Source: Haemophilus haemolyticus M19501 (lineage in GTDB: Bacteria; Pseudomonadota; Gammaproteobacteria; Enterobacterales; Pasteurellaceae). From it: a stretch of DNA of 64,000 nucleotides. Location: contig NZ_AFQO01000005.1 in the NCBI RefSeq assembly GCF_000222025.1, forward strand, positions 54,107 through 118,106, in the 5' to 3' direction. Positions 30,606 to 41,381 of the stretch are shown in pieces; the first letter of the stretch is position 1, and every line of letters starts with the position of its first letter. Made by a program: the position numbers and the translations under genes. Below the pieces are notes generated by a model, which did not search any database, had not been told where the DNA came from, and saw nothing but the letters and a program-made list of their open reading frames with translations.

Positions 30606-31232
30606 TTATTTTGTCCCAAAAATTTTATCGCCCGCGTCACCAAGACCCGGAATAATGTAACCTTGTTCATTTAAATGGCTATCAATAGAAGCGCAGTAGA
30701 GTTCAATGTCAGGGTGCGCAGTTTCAAGTGCTTTAATACCTTCTGGTGCAGCCACTAACACTAATACTTTGATATGTTTACAACCTTTTGCTTTTAAAAG
30801 ATCGAGGGTTGCAATCATAGAACCGCCTGTTGCAAGCATTGGATCCACCACAATTGCAAGACGTTCTTCTAAATCGCTGGCTAATTTTTGGAAATAAGGG
30901 ACTGGCTCAAGGGTTTCTTCATTACGGTAGATACCCACTACACTGATACGTGCGCTTGGTACATGTTCAAGTACACCATCCATCATTCCTAAACCTGCAC
31001 GTAAAATTGGCACAACCGTTACTTTTTTACCTTTAATTCGATCAATTTCTACAGGGCCATTCCAACCATTGATCGTTACTTTTTCAGTTTCTAAATCAGA
31101 GGTTGCTTCATAGGTTAATAAGCTACCGATTTCTGTTGCCAGTTCACGGAATTTTTTCGTATCAATTTCAGCTTCACGCATCACACCTAGTTTGTGTTTT
31201 ACAAGTGGGTGTTTTACTTCAACCAGTTTCAT
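30606..31232 (-). CDS. upp: Uracil phosphoribosyltransferase
   Basis: A 208-residue enzyme (same length as E. coli) that makes UMP from uracil and PRPP. The ATG at 31232 ([20 protein letters not shown]) is preferred over the GTG two codons upstream; it is preceded by AGGAGAG. The PRPP loop [19 protein letters not shown] and the uracil-binding C-terminus [18 protein letters not shown] are intact. Confidence 0.96.
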   Translation of the reverse strand: MKLVEVKHPLVKHKLGVMREAEIDTKKFRELATEIGSLLTYEATSDLETEKVTINGWNGPVEIDRIKGKKVTVVPILRAGLGMMDGVLEHVPSARISVVGIYRNEETLEPVPYFQKLASDLEERLAIVVDPMLATGGSMIATLDLLKAKGCKHIKVLVLVAAPEGIKALETAHPDIELYCASIDSHLNEQGYIIPGLGDAGDKIFGTK

Positions 31233-31371
31233 TTTCACTCTCCTTTTGGCTCTTAAAAAACAAATTGACGAATTTTAGATTAAAAACATACAAAATGGTA
31301 GAGGTTAATAAAAATATTCTGATGTTTTTATAATTTTGACAGGGAAATTGTGAGGAGAAAACACAATATTT

Positions 31372-33438
31372 TTAAACTGGTCGAATACTCTCTATATCTA
31401 ATTTTGCATCAAACTCATTGAGCAGAATTTGTAATTTACTATCTTTTTGCAACTCATTTTGAGCCTTTTCTCGCAATGCTTGATAAATATTACGGCGATA
31501 TTCAATTGGCGTCGTGACATTGCTATCATCAATATTAATTGTTAATTGAATATCTTTACCTTGCAATTTACTCAAAGCTTCAACCAAATTTTTTATGCTT
31601 CTGTCTTGGCGTAAATGGGATTTTTCTGAATGTAGTCCAAGATTGATTTCATCATCGGTTTTGCTTTGTAAGAAACAATTTAACGCTAATTCTTTACTAA
31701 ATCCTGTTACACCAGAATGTTCAACTATATCTGCCCACTCATCTTGTTGTTGAGTTTGGGTAATGATTTTTAAACGTAATTCAGGCGTAATATCTTTCAA
31801 AATAGCCTGTTTTATATCAGAAGGACGAACACTTGTATCGGCTTTAGCAAGTTCTGGATTACTCCATTCCCAACGATAGGTGTCAGCACTCAAGATTTCT
31901 TGCTCATCTTGAGCAATTTCTACATTATCATCACTTGAATTTTCTTCAGTGCTATTTTCTTGTGGAACCAGTGCAGTATTTGATGGTGATGTAGGCTTTT
32001 CTATGTGTTTGGGCTTCGGCTCAGTCATTTCTCGCACGGGAAGTGCGGTCATTTTTTTATGAGATTTTTCTTCATCCAGTTCTTGGATATGGTGCAAAGT
32101 TTCATTTACAACAGCTACAGATTCAGCTTTTTGAACTTGACGTTCTTGGTTTTCGAGTTGTGTTAAATGTTCCAGCGCATCTAAAGCCGAAAGGCTTGCC
32201 AAATTTTGAATGCTCGTTTTATTTGGTTTTGCTTGAGAATAAGCAGATTTTATACTTTGCGACAGTACCGGCACATCTACATAATTACCTGTATTTTCAA
32301 CCGCACTTGGCGTTGATAGCGGTGGAGTAATTGTAGTGTTAGTCTTTGGTACTGCCGTAAGGAACTTTGGGTGGAATGCCAATGCCCTCAATAATGTCAT
32401 TTCTGTACCAATACGACGGTTTGGCGCATTTGATAAGTCCTTTCTACCAGAAACAATGACTTGATAAAAAAACTGAACATCTTCTGGAGAGATATGTTTG
32501 GCTAAAAATGAAAAATGTTCATTGTCATCTGAAGATTTTTGTGGAAGAAGTTGCATGAGTGCAATTTGATGTAATTTTTCTGCACATTCGCCAAGTAATT
32601 TGTCCCAATCGCCTGCTGCATCTGCAACTCTTTGCAGTGTTCGCATTAAGAGTTCACCATTGCCTTGATGTAAGGCATATAAAATATCAACAGAATAGTT
32701 ATCATCAAGCAATCCTAACATATTGCTTACAACAGTATTCGTAACTTGTCGGTCTCCCATTGCAATGGCTTGATCCGTTAAACTTAAGCTATCACGAATA
32801 CTTCCTTGCGCCGCTTTTGCAAGTTTAACTAATGCAGGTTCTTCAAAAGGAATATTTTCTTGCGTCAGAATATGGGCAAGATGCTGGGAAATTTGGGTTT
32901 CATCTAATGCTTTGAGATGAAATTGTAAACAGCGAGAAAGAATAGTTACAGGTAATTTTTGTGGATCCGTTGTCGCGAGTAAGAATTTTACATATTCTGG
33001 TGGTTCTTCCAAAGTCTTGAGCAACGCATTAAATGAATGACGGGATAGCATGTGGACTTCATCGATTAAGTAAACCTTAAATCTGCCCACAACAGGTTTA
33101 TATTGCACGTTATCCAATAATTCGCGCGTATCTTCAACTTTTGTGCGTGATGCCGCATCAATTTCAATTAAATCAATGAAATTGCCTTGCTCAATGGCTT
33201 TACAATTTTCACATTCACCGCAGGGCGTTGCGGTTACACCATGTACACAATTTAATCCTTTTGCAAATAATCTGGCGATAGAGGTTTTTCCTACCCCACG
33301 CGTGCCTAAAAAGAGGTAAGCGTGATGTAGTCGATTATCTTTTAATCCATTTGCTAATGCCGTGATAATGTGTTCTTGCCCAACGACATCAGCAAATGTT
33401 TTTGGTCGCCACTTTCTGGCTAAGACTTGATAGTTCAT
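31372..33438 (-). CDS. dnaX: DNA polymerase III subunits tau/gamma
   Basis: A 688-residue clamp-loader ATPase (E. coli tau 643). Walker A LGTRGVGKTSIARLFA, zinc-binding cysteines CVHGVTATPCGECENC, Walker B LIDEVHMLSRHSFNALLKTL and the SRC sensor (LSRCLQFHL) are in the first 180 residues. The C-terminal region (from about 500) is the tau-specific part that binds DnaB and the alpha subunit. A run of seven A at codons 461-463 could allow frameshifting to a shorter gamma-like form (see findings). It follows apt by 11 bases, as in E. coli. Confidence 0.95.
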   Translation of the reverse strand: MNYQVLARKWRPKTFADVVGQEHIITALANGLKDNRLHHAYLFLGTRGVGKTSIARLFAKGLNCVHGVTATPCGECENCKAIEQGNFIDLIEIDAASRTKVEDTRELLDNVQYKPVVGRFKVYLIDEVHMLSRHSFNALLKTLEEPPEYVKFLLATTDPQKLPVTILSRCLQFHLKALDETQISQHLAHILTQENIPFEEPALVKLAKAAQGSIRDSLSLTDQAIAMGDRQVTNTVVSNMLGLLDDNYSVDILYALHQGNGELLMRTLQRVADAAGDWDKLLGECAEKLHQIALMQLLPQKSSDDNEHFSFLAKHISPEDVQFFYQVIVSGRKDLSNAPNRRIGTEMTLLRALAFHPKFLTAVPKTNTTITPPLSTPSAVENTGNYVDVPVLSQSIKSAYSQAKPNKTSIQNLASLSALDALEHLTQLENQERQVQKAESVAVVNETLHHIQELDEEKSHKKMTALPVREMTEPKPKHIEKPTSPSNTALVPQENSTEENSSDDNVEIAQDEQEILSADTYRWEWSNPELAKADTSVRPSDIKQAILKDITPELRLKIITQTQQQDEWADIVEHSGVTGFSKELALNCFLQSKTDDEINLGLHSEKSHLRQDRSIKNLVEALSKLQGKDIQLTINIDDSNVTTPIEYRRNIYQALREKAQNELQKDSKLQILLNEFDAKLDIESIRPV

Positions 33439-33449
33439 CGAATCCTTAA

Positions 33450-33992
33450 TTAATGACCTTCAAAATTGACGAGTGTATAGCAATCAACGCCCAAATTATT
33501 TAAGCGTTTTTCGCCACCTAATTCAGGTAAATTAATCACAAATGCAGCGTGTTTTACCGCGCCACCTAAACGTTGCACTAATTTTACCGTCGCTTCAACG
33601 GTGCCACCTGTCGCTAATAAATCATCAATGATTAAAACATTGTCACCTTCTGAAATTGCATCAACGTGCATTTCCAAAGTATCTTGACCATATTCTAGTT
33701 GATAAGATTGAGAAATGGTTTCACGTGGTAATTTTTTAGGTTTACGTACTAATTCGAAAGGTAAACCTAGTGCTAAGGCAACGGGCGCGCCAAAAATAAA
33801 ACCACGAGATTCAGTTCCAAGCACTTTGGTAATTCCTTTGTTGCGATATTGTTCCACAATAAGATCTATTGTTGCTTTAAAAGCTGCTGGAACTTCTAAA
33901 AGGGTAGTAATATCGCGGAAGATAATGCCTTCTTTTGGATAGTTAGGAATTGATTTGATAGAAGATTTAATTAAATCAAGTTGTGTAGTCAT
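33450..33992 (-). CDS. apt: Adenine phosphoribosyltransferase
   Basis: A 180-residue purine-salvage enzyme making AMP from adenine and PRPP. Seen are [34 protein letters not shown] and the PRPP loop [20 protein letters not shown]. An uptake signal (34006-34014) lies just upstream in the leader. If purF is truly broken in this strain, purine salvage through apt would matter more. Confidence 0.95.
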   Translation of the reverse strand: MTTQLDLIKSSIKSIPNYPKEGIIFRDITTLLEVPAAFKATIDLIVEQYRNKGITKVLGTESRGFIFGAPVALALGLPFELVRKPKKLPRETISQSYQLEYGQDTLEMHVDAISEGDNVLIIDDLLATGGTVEATVKLVQRLGGAVKHAAFVINLPELGGEKRLNNLGVDCYTLVNFEGH

Positions 33993-34074
33993 AAATAATG
34001 CTCAAAAGTGCGGTAAAAAAAGAAACGTTTTTAGGACGGTATCTTATCATAAAAAAATAAAAAGGTAGGAAAAT

Positions 34075-34100
34075 AAAAATCCCCGAGTGGGGATTTTATT
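34075..34100 (-). terminator. Terminator of the aceE-aceF-lpdA operon
   Basis: AAAATCCCC / GGGGATTTT with a short loop; on the minus strand it is followed by TTATTTT. It lies 50 bases past lpdA and can also act in the other direction. Confidence 0.8.
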
Positions 34101-34149
34101 TAGGTTTGAATTTACAATTTAAGATGAATTAAAACTTCTTAAATAGAAA

Positions 34150-35574
34150 TTATTTTTTCTTCGCTTTTGCATTTGGAAGGTCAGTGATTGAGCCTTCAAA
34201 TACTTCCGCAGCTAAACCAACAGATTCGTGTAAAGTTGGGTGAGCGTGGATAGTTAATGCGATATCTTCAGCATCACAACCCATTTCGATTGCAAGGCCG
34301 ATTTCACCTAATAATTCACCCCCATTAGAACCTACGATTGCACCGCCAAGTACACGATGAGTATCTTTATCAAAGATTAACTTCGTCATACCTTCTGAAC
34401 ATTCAGATGCAATCGCACGACCTGAGGCTGCCCAAGGGAATTTAGCGACTTCGTAGTTTAAGCCTTCTTGTTTACATTCTTTCTCGGTTTTACCTACCCA
34501 AGCTACTTCTGGTTCAGTATAAGCAATGGATGGAATCACTTTAGGATCGAAGTAGTGTTTTTGCCCCGCAATGACTTCTGCAGCAACGTGGCCTTCGTGA
34601 ACACCTTTGTGCGCTAACATTGGTTGACCAACAATATCGCCGATTGCAAAGATATGTGGCACATTGGTGCGCATTTGTTTATCAACATGAATGAAACCAC
34701 GATCATCCACTTCAACGCCTGCTTTACCTGCATCAATCAATTTGCCATTTGGTACACGACCGATAGCGACAAGCACTGCATCATAACGTTTGGTGTCATT
34801 GCATGCTTTGCCTTCCATTGAAACGTAGATACCATCATCTTTTGCTTCAACAGCGGTTACTTTGGTTTCAAGCATTAACTTGAATTTTTTCTCGATTTGT
34901 TTGGTATAAATTGCAACAACATCTTTATCCGCTGCTGGGATAACTTGGTCGAACATTTCTACCACTTCAATTTCTGAACCTAATGCGTGGTAAACTGTAC
35001 CCATTTCTAAACCGATGATACCACCGCCCATAATGAGAAGTTTTTTAGGTACTTCTTTTAATTTAAGCGCATCCGTTGAGTTCCAAATACGTGGATCTTC
35101 ATGTGGAATAAATGGTAATTCAATTGGGCGAGATCCTGCTGCAATAATCGCATTATCGAATTTAATGGTAGTTGGGTGACCATCACGATCGCGAGCCACT
35201 AAAGTGTGAGGATCCGTAAATGCTGCTAAACCTTCAACAACAGTGACTTTACGCGCTTTAGCCATCCCAGCTAAACCGCTGGTTAATTTTGCCACAACCG
35301 CTTCTTTACCGGCACGAACTTCATCTAAATCAATGCGTGGTTCACCGAAATAAATACCATTTTTTGTCGCGTGTTTCGCTTCTTCAATCACTTTAGCAAC
35401 GTGTAAAAGTGCTTTAGAGGGAATACAACCTACGTTTAAGCACACACCACCAAGGGTAGAATAACGTTCAACAAGCACGGTTTCTAAGCCTAAGTCTGCG
35501 CAACGGAATGCTGCAGAGTAACCTGCCGGACCTGCACCAAGTACCACTACTTGGGTTTTGATTTCTTTACTCAT
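34150..35574 (-). CDS. lpdA: Dihydrolipoyl dehydrogenase (E3)
   Basis: A 474-residue flavoprotein (same length as E. coli Lpd) that reoxidises the lipoyl groups of AceF with NAD. FAD loop VVLGAGPAGYSAAFRCADLG, redox pair GGVCLNVGCIPSKALL, NAD loop MGGGIIGLEMGTVYHALG and the C-terminal catalytic HAHPTLHES are present. It is the last gene of the pyruvate dehydrogenase cluster, separated from aceF by a 26-base palindrome. Confidence 0.97.
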   Translation of the reverse strand: MSKEIKTQVVVLGAGPAGYSAAFRCADLGLETVLVERYSTLGGVCLNVGCIPSKALLHVAKVIEEAKHATKNGIYFGEPRIDLDEVRAGKEAVVAKLTSGLAGMAKARKVTVVEGLAAFTDPHTLVARDRDGHPTTIKFDNAIIAAGSRPIELPFIPHEDPRIWNSTDALKLKEVPKKLLIMGGGIIGLEMGTVYHALGSEIEVVEMFDQVIPAADKDVVAIYTKQIEKKFKLMLETKVTAVEAKDDGIYVSMEGKACNDTKRYDAVLVAIGRVPNGKLIDAGKAGVEVDDRGFIHVDKQMRTNVPHIFAIGDIVGQPMLAHKGVHEGHVAAEVIAGQKHYFDPKVIPSIAYTEPEVAWVGKTEKECKQEGLNYEVAKFPWAASGRAIASECSEGMTKLIFDKDTHRVLGGAIVGSNGGELLGEIGLAIEMGCDAEDIALTIHAHPTLHESVGLAAEVFEGSITDLPNAKAKKK

Positions 35575-35642
35575 TTTTACCTCGTAAAAACGTTTAAATA
35601 ATTGACCGCACTTTTTGCGATCATAATGGATTTGCTAAAACG

Positions 35643-35668
35643 CCCTTTCTTCTAATTAGAAGAAAGGG
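35643..35668. repeat. Perfect 26-base palindrome between aceF and lpdA
   Basis: The 13-base arm CCCTTTCTTCTAA is followed directly by its complement. As RNA it forms a tight hairpin just before the E3 gene; it may stabilise the aceEF message or attenuate lpdA. Confidence 0.75.
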
Positions 35669-35674
35669 GCATTA

Positions 35675-37564
35675 TTACATAATCAAACGGCGTAAATCTG
35701 CTAATACAGCACCGATATAGCTGATGAATCGTGCACCATCTGCACCATCGATTACACGGTGGTCGAATGATAATGACATTGGAAGAATTAAGCGTGGCGC
35801 AAATTCTTTACCATTCCATACCGGTTCCATTGAAGATTTAGACACACCTAAAATCGCCACTTCTGGCGCGTTTACGATTGGCGCGAAGTGAGTGGTACCA
35901 ATACCACCAAGACTTGAAATGGTGAAACAGCCACCTTGCATATCAGATGCAGTCAATTTGCCTTCACGTGCTTTTTTCGATACTTCCATTAATTCACGCG
36001 AAAGTTCGATAATGCCTTTCTTGTTCACATTTTTGAATACAGGCACTACTAAGCCATTTGGCGTATCTACTGCGACACCGATGTTAATATATTTTTTCAG
36101 GATTAAGCGTTGTGCATCTTCGGTAATTGAGCTGTTGAAACGTGGATACGCTTCTAATGCTTTTGCCACCGCTTTCATAATGAACACAACTGGCGTGATT
36201 TTTACGCCGAGTTTTTGTTTTTCTGCTAACGCATTTTGTTCTTTACGGAATGCTTCTAAATCCGTGATATCTGCTTTATCGAAGTGAGTAACATGTGGAA
36301 TCATGACCCAGTTACGATGTAAGTTAGCACCTGAAATTTTGTTGATACGACTTAATTCAACTTCTTCAATTTCGCCAAATTTACTGAAATCAACTTTTGG
36401 CCATGGTAATAAGCCTAAGCCAGCACCATTTGCTACACCATTGCCAGCAGCTTGTGCTGTTGCACCGCTTTCATAAGCTTTAACGGCGGTCTTCACATAA
36501 GCTTCGATATCTTCTTTAACAATACGACCTTTACGACCTGTACCTTTTACTTTATCTAAGTTTACGCCAAATTCACGTGCTAAACGACGAATAACTGGGG
36601 TAGCGTGCGCATAGCCAGCACTTGCCACTACTTGTTCTTGGCTTAAGCCAGATACATTGCCAGATTGAGCAGGTTGTGCAGCTGGCGCAGGTGATGCAAC
36701 TTGTGGTGCTGGAGCAGATGTTGCCACAGCTGGCGCTGCACCCGCCACTTCAAAGCGCATAATTAGTGAACCAGTCGATACTTTATCGCCTGATTTCACT
36801 AGAATTTCTTTTACTACGCCGCCAAATGGAGCTGGAACTTCCATTGACGCTTTATCACCTTCAACGGTAATTAATGATTGATCTTCTGAAACAGTATCAC
36901 CAACGGCAACCATAATTTCGGTTACATTGACTTCATCGCCACCAATATCTGGCACATTCACATCTTTAATTGCAGATGTTGTAGCAGCTACAGGCGCCGC
37001 TGTTTGAGCTGGTGCTGATGCAGCAACTGGAGCTGTTGATGCAGTTTCAAATTTCATGATAAGTTTGCCAGTTGAAACTTTATCACCGACATTAATTAAA
37101 ATTTCTTTTACCACACCTGCGATTGGTGCTGGAACTTCCATTGAAGCTTTATCGCCTTCAACATTGATGATTGATTGATCAACTTCAACACTATCACCCA
37201 CTTTAACCATAATTTCAGTAACGTTTACTTCATCAGAACCGATGTCTGGTACGTTTACTTCAACAACAGCTGACGCAGTTGGCGCAGTAGCAGCTACTGG
37301 TGCTGCCGGTGTTTCAGCAGCTGACGCAGCGCCTGCAGCTTCTAAAACGAGCATTGGGGTGCCTGTTGTGACTTTATCACCCACTTTGACTAAAACTTCT
37401 TTTACAACACCCGCTTCTGGTGCAGGCACTTCCATTGAAGCTTTATCGCCTTCAACGTTAATGATAGATTGATCAACAGAAATGGTATCGCCTACGTTTA
37501 CCATGACTTCTGTTACGGTAACTTCATCACTACCAATATCAGGAATTTGAATTTGTTTTGACAT
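35675..37564 (-). CDS. aceF: Dihydrolipoamide acetyltransferase (E2) with three lipoyl domains
   Basis: A 629-residue core subunit of pyruvate dehydrogenase. Three lipoyl domains (about 2-76, 99-173, 202-276) each contain the lipoylation motif [12 protein letters not shown] and are joined by Ala/Pro/Thr linkers. A peripheral-subunit-binding domain follows ([20 protein letters not shown], about 325-360), then the catalytic domain with the [15 protein letters not shown] active site near the C-terminus. E. coli AceF also has three lipoyl domains and 630 residues; as I recall, the Rd copy is shorter with two. The linkers are intact and in frame. Confidence 0.97.
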   Translation of the reverse strand: MSKQIQIPDIGSDEVTVTEVMVNVGDTISVDQSIINVEGDKASMEVPAPEAGVVKEVLVKVGDKVTTGTPMLVLEAAGAASAAETPAAPVAATAPTASAVVEVNVPDIGSDEVNVTEIMVKVGDSVEVDQSIINVEGDKASMEVPAPIAGVVKEILINVGDKVSTGKLIMKFETASTAPVAASAPAQTAAPVAATTSAIKDVNVPDIGGDEVNVTEIMVAVGDTVSEDQSLITVEGDKASMEVPAPFGGVVKEILVKSGDKVSTGSLIMRFEVAGAAPAVATSAPAPQVASPAPAAQPAQSGNVSGLSQEQVVASAGYAHATPVIRRLAREFGVNLDKVKGTGRKGRIVKEDIEAYVKTAVKAYESGATAQAAGNGVANGAGLGLLPWPKVDFSKFGEIEEVELSRINKISGANLHRNWVMIPHVTHFDKADITDLEAFRKEQNALAEKQKLGVKITPVVFIMKAVAKALEAYPRFNSSITEDAQRLILKKYINIGVAVDTPNGLVVPVFKNVNKKGIIELSRELMEVSKKAREGKLTASDMQGGCFTISSLGGIGTTHFAPIVNAPEVAILGVSKSSMEPVWNGKEFAPRLILPMSLSFDHRVIDGADGARFISYIGAVLADLRRLIM

Positions 37565-37626
37565 TTTTTGTTCCTTTTAAAGTGCGGTCATAAAACACGC
37601 TGTTTTTTGACCGCAGTTTTCATCAA

Positions 37627-40287
37627 TTACGCGTAAAGCGGATTGATACGATCTACATTCAAACCGAATTTCGCAATCGCATCTGCAACCACTTGGTTAG
37701 ATACTGTACCTTCTTTCGCTAATTGAGAAAGTGCAGCAACCACAACATAACGTGCATCAACTTCGAAGTGTTCACGTAAGTTTGCACGGCTGTCTGAACG
37801 ACCGAAACCATCTGTACCTAACACATGATAATGACGGCTTGGTACGAATGCACGGATTTGATCTGCGTATGCTTTAACATAGTCAGTTGAAGCAACGGTT
37901 GGTAAATCAGCTAATACTTGAGTAACGTATGGTACGCGTTGTGTCTCTGTTGGGTGTAATAAGTTCCAACGTGCTGCATCATGACCTTCGCGTGCTAATT
38001 CATTGAATGAAGGCGCAGAAAATACATCTGAAGTCACACCGTAGTCATTTGCAAGAATTTGCGCCGCTTCACGAACATGACGCATGATGGCACCAGAACC
38101 TAACAATTGAACGTGACCTTTGCCTTTTTTACCTTCCACTGTTTCAAATTTGTATAAACCTTTTCGGATACCTTCTTCCGCACCAGTAGGCATAGCAGGT
38201 TGATCCATGACTTCATTTAATGTTGTCATGTAATAGAATACATCTTCTTGTTTTTCGCCGTACATGCGGTTGATACCGTCTTGCATAATTACAGCAACTT
38301 CAAATGCAAACGATGGATCATAAGTGATACAGTTAGGAATGATACCTGCTTGAATATGGCTATGGCCATCTTCGTGTTGTAAGCCTTCGCCGTTTAAGGT
38401 TGTACGACCTGAAGTACCACCCACCATGAAACCACGAGCTAATTGGTCACCAGCAGCCCACATCATATCGCCCACACGTTGGAAACCAAACATTGAGTAA
38501 TAGATGAAGAATGGAATCATCGGTTGGTTATTGACAGAGTAGGAGTTCGCTGCTGCTAACCAAGATGCGGTTGCACCTAATTCATTGATACCTTCTTGTA
38601 ATACTTGACCATCTTTTGCTTCACGATAGTAAGCCACTAAATCACGGTCTGAAGGAACATAGTTTTGACCATGTGGGTTATAAATACCCACTTGACGGAA
38701 CAAACCTTCCATACCGAAAGTACGTGCTTCGTCCGCGATCATTGGCACAATTGTTTTACCAATGTTTTTATCTTTTAATAAGATGTTTAATGCACGAGTA
38801 AACGCCATTGTGGTTGAAATACCACGAGGTTGTTCTTCTAATAATGCTTTAAACTCTTCTAATGCAGGAACTTTATATTCAACATCAAATTTAGTACGAC
38901 GAGCAGGAACATAGCCGTTTAATGCTTTACGGTGGCCATGTAAGTATTCATACTCAGGCGTGCCTTCAGCAAATTTAATGTATTCTAATTTTTCTACTTG
39001 CTCATCTGTTAATGATAATTCAAAGAAGTCACGGAAACCTTTAAGGCTTTCGTAAGACATTTTTTTAGATTGGTGAGCGGTGTTTTTACTTTCTGCTTCG
39101 GGAATTTTATAACCTTTAACTTGATGCGCTAAAATCACAACTGGTTTCGTTGCATTTTGTGCTTTTGCATAGGCTGCATATAATTTTTCGCTATCGTGTG
39201 CACCACGGCGTAATGCCCAAATTTCATCATCAGTCATATCTGCAACTAATGCAGCAGTTTCTGGATAACGACCGAAGAAATGTTCACGAACATAAGCACC
39301 ATCTTTAGATTTAAAGGTTAAATAATCACCGTCAACTACTTCCATCATTAACTGAGTTAATTTACCTGAAGTATCTTTCGCGAATAATTTATCCCAATCA
39401 CTTCCCCATAAAACTTTAATCACTTCCCAGCCCGCACCAGTAAATAATCCTTCTAATTCTTGAACGATCTTACCGTTACCATTCACCGGACCGTCTAAAC
39501 GTTGTAAGTTACAGCTGATAGTAAAGATTAAGTTATCTAATTTTTCACGAGCCGCAAAAGTTAATGCACCTTTAGACTCAATTTCATCCATTTCACCATC
39601 GCCTAAGAATGCATAGACTTTTTGATCTTTGGTATCTTTTAAGCCACGGTTATCGAGATATTTTAAGAAACGCGCTTGGTAGATGGCATTCACAGGGCCT
39701 AAACCCATAGAAACCGTAGAGAATTGCCAGAATTCAGGCATTAATTTAGGGTGTGGATATGAAGATAAACCATCGGTAAAGGCTTCTTGACGGAAGTTAT
39801 CCATTTGTTCTTCAGTTAAACGACCTTCTAAGAATGCACGCGCATACATACCTGGAGCAGCATGGCCTTGGAAGAAAATTAAGTCGCCACCGTTTTTCTC
39901 GGTTGCTGCTTTGAAGAAGTGGTTATAGCAAACTTCATACATGGTTGCTGCAGATTGGAAAGTTGAAATGTGACCACCTAAGTCAAGATCTTTCTTCTGA
40001 CTGCGTAAAACCATTGCGATCGCATTCCAACGTACTGCTGAACGAATACGACGTTCAATGGCATGATCACCTGGGTAAGCAGGTTGTTCAGAAGCAGGGA
40101 TAGTATTGACATAATCGGTCGTTACACCTGTAGGTAATGAAACACCATTGGTGCGTGCTTGGCCGATAACTTGCTCAATAATATATTGTGCACGTTCTAC
40201 GCCTTCTTCACGAATCAAAGAATCTAATGATTGTAACCAATCTTGAGTTTCGATTGGATCAACGTCATTTTTTAAAATCTCAGACAT
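37627..40287 (-). CDS. aceE: Pyruvate dehydrogenase E1 component
   Basis: An 886-residue homodimeric E1 (E. coli 887) that decarboxylates pyruvate with thiamine diphosphate. The ThDP/Mg motif begins GDGEMDEIESKGALTFAARE (about residue 230) and continues to the NLQRLDGPVNGNGK segment. FGRSDSRANLREHFEVDARY near the C-terminus is typical. It is the first gene of aceE-aceF-lpdA. No PdhR-type operator was recognised in the 300 bases upstream; that gap otherwise holds only an uptake signal at 40475. Confidence 0.97.
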   Translation of the reverse strand: MSEILKNDVDPIETQDWLQSLDSLIREEGVERAQYIIEQVIGQARTNGVSLPTGVTTDYVNTIPASEQPAYPGDHAIERRIRSAVRWNAIAMVLRSQKKDLDLGGHISTFQSAATMYEVCYNHFFKAATEKNGGDLIFFQGHAAPGMYARAFLEGRLTEEQMDNFRQEAFTDGLSSYPHPKLMPEFWQFSTVSMGLGPVNAIYQARFLKYLDNRGLKDTKDQKVYAFLGDGEMDEIESKGALTFAAREKLDNLIFTISCNLQRLDGPVNGNGKIVQELEGLFTGAGWEVIKVLWGSDWDKLFAKDTSGKLTQLMMEVVDGDYLTFKSKDGAYVREHFFGRYPETAALVADMTDDEIWALRRGAHDSEKLYAAYAKAQNATKPVVILAHQVKGYKIPEAESKNTAHQSKKMSYESLKGFRDFFELSLTDEQVEKLEYIKFAEGTPEYEYLHGHRKALNGYVPARRTKFDVEYKVPALEEFKALLEEQPRGISTTMAFTRALNILLKDKNIGKTIVPMIADEARTFGMEGLFRQVGIYNPHGQNYVPSDRDLVAYYREAKDGQVLQEGINELGATASWLAAANSYSVNNQPMIPFFIYYSMFGFQRVGDMMWAAGDQLARGFMVGGTSGRTTLNGEGLQHEDGHSHIQAGIIPNCITYDPSFAFEVAVIMQDGINRMYGEKQEDVFYYMTTLNEVMDQPAMPTGAEEGIRKGLYKFETVEGKKGKGHVQLLGSGAIMRHVREAAQILANDYGVTSDVFSAPSFNELAREGHDAARWNLLHPTETQRVPYVTQVLADLPTVASTDYVKAYADQIRAFVPSRHYHVLGTDGFGRSDSRANLREHFEVDARYVVVAALSQLAKEGTVSNQVVADAIAKFGLNVDRINPLYA

Positions 40288-40589
40288 AGGTTTTCCTTAT
40301 CTGTTAATTAAGTGAACATTAGTTTAGTCAGCACTAAACACGAATATCAGAAATGCTTGCCTTTTTACAAACATTTAACAAATCTTGTAAATTTTAGAAG
40401 ATTTTTTGAGATAAAGATAGTAAATTTTCATTAAATCTCCCTGTTGAGGGGCTTGTTAATCGGTAATCTTTTGAAAGTGCGGTAATTTTTTCGTGTGTTT
40501 TTTATGCTCACTGAAATCATCAGTAAAACATTGCATTCTGCAGGGCTTTGTTTTAAAGTTTTTCAAACTTATTTCAAAAGGAATCAATA

Positions 40590-41048
40590 ATGCATACAAC
40601 CACACGAACGCTCACCCAACACAAACGTATTGCGCTTGTGGCTCATGATAGCTGCAAAAAAAATTTACTGAATTGGACTCAAAAACACAAAGAGACTCTT
40701 AAGCCTCATATACTTTATGCGACTGGTACAACTGGGCATATTTTAGAACGAGAAACAGGTTTAAGTATTCAATCTTTATTAAGTGGTCCGATGGGCGGTG
40801 ACCAACAACTTGGTGGATTAATCGCAGAAAAGAAAATCGACATGATGATCTTCTTTTGGGATCCAATGAATGCAGCACCACATGATCCAGATGTGAAAGC
40901 CCTCATGCGTATTGCAACAGTGTGGAATATCCCCGTTGCGATTAATCAAAGCTCTGCAGATTTTCTTTTAACTTCAGTTTTATTTGAACAAGATGTGGAA
41001 ATTGAAGTGCCAGATTATGAAGGGTATTTAGAAGAGCGTTTAGCTTAA
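40590..41048 (+). CDS. mgsA: Methylglyoxal synthase
   Basis: A 152-residue enzyme (E. coli 152) that converts dihydroxyacetone phosphate to methylglyoxal and phosphate, a bypass under phosphate limitation. Seen: [20 protein letters not shown], phosphate-binding [31 protein letters not shown] and [20 protein letters not shown] with the catalytic Asp residues. It is divergent from aceE with an AAAGGA ribosome site. Confidence 0.95.
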   Translation: MHTTTRTLTQHKRIALVAHDSCKKNLLNWTQKHKETLKPHILYATGTTGHILERETGLSIQSLLSGPMGGDQQLGGLIAEKKIDMMIFFWDPMNAAPHDPDVKALMRIATVWNIPVAINQSSADFLLTSVLFEQDVEIEVPDYEGYLEERLA

Positions 41049-41080
41049 ACTGTAACGAAAATTTACCGCACTTTATAGTT

Positions 41081-41151
41081 GTAGGGTGGGCTTTAGCCCA
41101 CCAGTTAACCATCAAAAATGAATAAAAAAGGTGGGCTGAAGCCCACCCTAC
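41081..41151. repeat. Nested inverted repeat (GTAGG-type intergenic element)
   Basis: Two 22-base arms (41081-41102 and 41130-41151) are inverted copies of each other with one mismatch, and each arm is itself a small hairpin (GTGGGCTTTAGCCCAC). A related single-hairpin unit lies at 42396-42416. The structure suggests a short non-autonomous dispersed element, and it can also terminate mgsA. Confidence 0.7.
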
Positions 41152-41245
41152 GATACTACCGATTCCCATCACCCTTATTTTTCCCCATTTTATAACGCCC
41201 TCCAATTAGCAAAAATAAATAAAAAATTTCTTTATATTTAATCGT

Positions 41246-41275
41246 TTGCGCTTGCATTTTTTTTTTTTTTACAAT
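41246..41275 (+). promoter_or_regulatory. Candidate phase-variable promoter with a T14 spacer tract
   Basis: A -10 TACAAT (41270-41275) is preceded by 14 consecutive T (41257-41270, the last shared with the -10). A weak -35 TTGCGC lies at 41246-41251, giving an 18-base spacer; the alternative TTGCAT at 41252 is only 12 bases away. Changing the T count would alter the -35/-10 spacing. Such tracts are known to switch promoters on and off in Neisseria and Haemophilus. Nothing else is seen in the 334-base gap apart from the repeat and an uptake signal. Confidence 0.55.
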
Positions 41276-41381
41276 CGGAAAGTTTTTATTGGTGTTTTTG
41301 TAAATGGATTTTTTATTTATAAAACCTCTCCTTTTCAATAAAAACATTCCTCTATTTTTATTTATTCCAAAGGGAAAAATT

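Noticed and set aside
41304..41381. 26-residue N-terminal extension of the surface lipoprotein
   Set aside because: It would bury the lipoprotein signal peptide; the ATG at 41382 has a ribosome site and a proper signal sequence.
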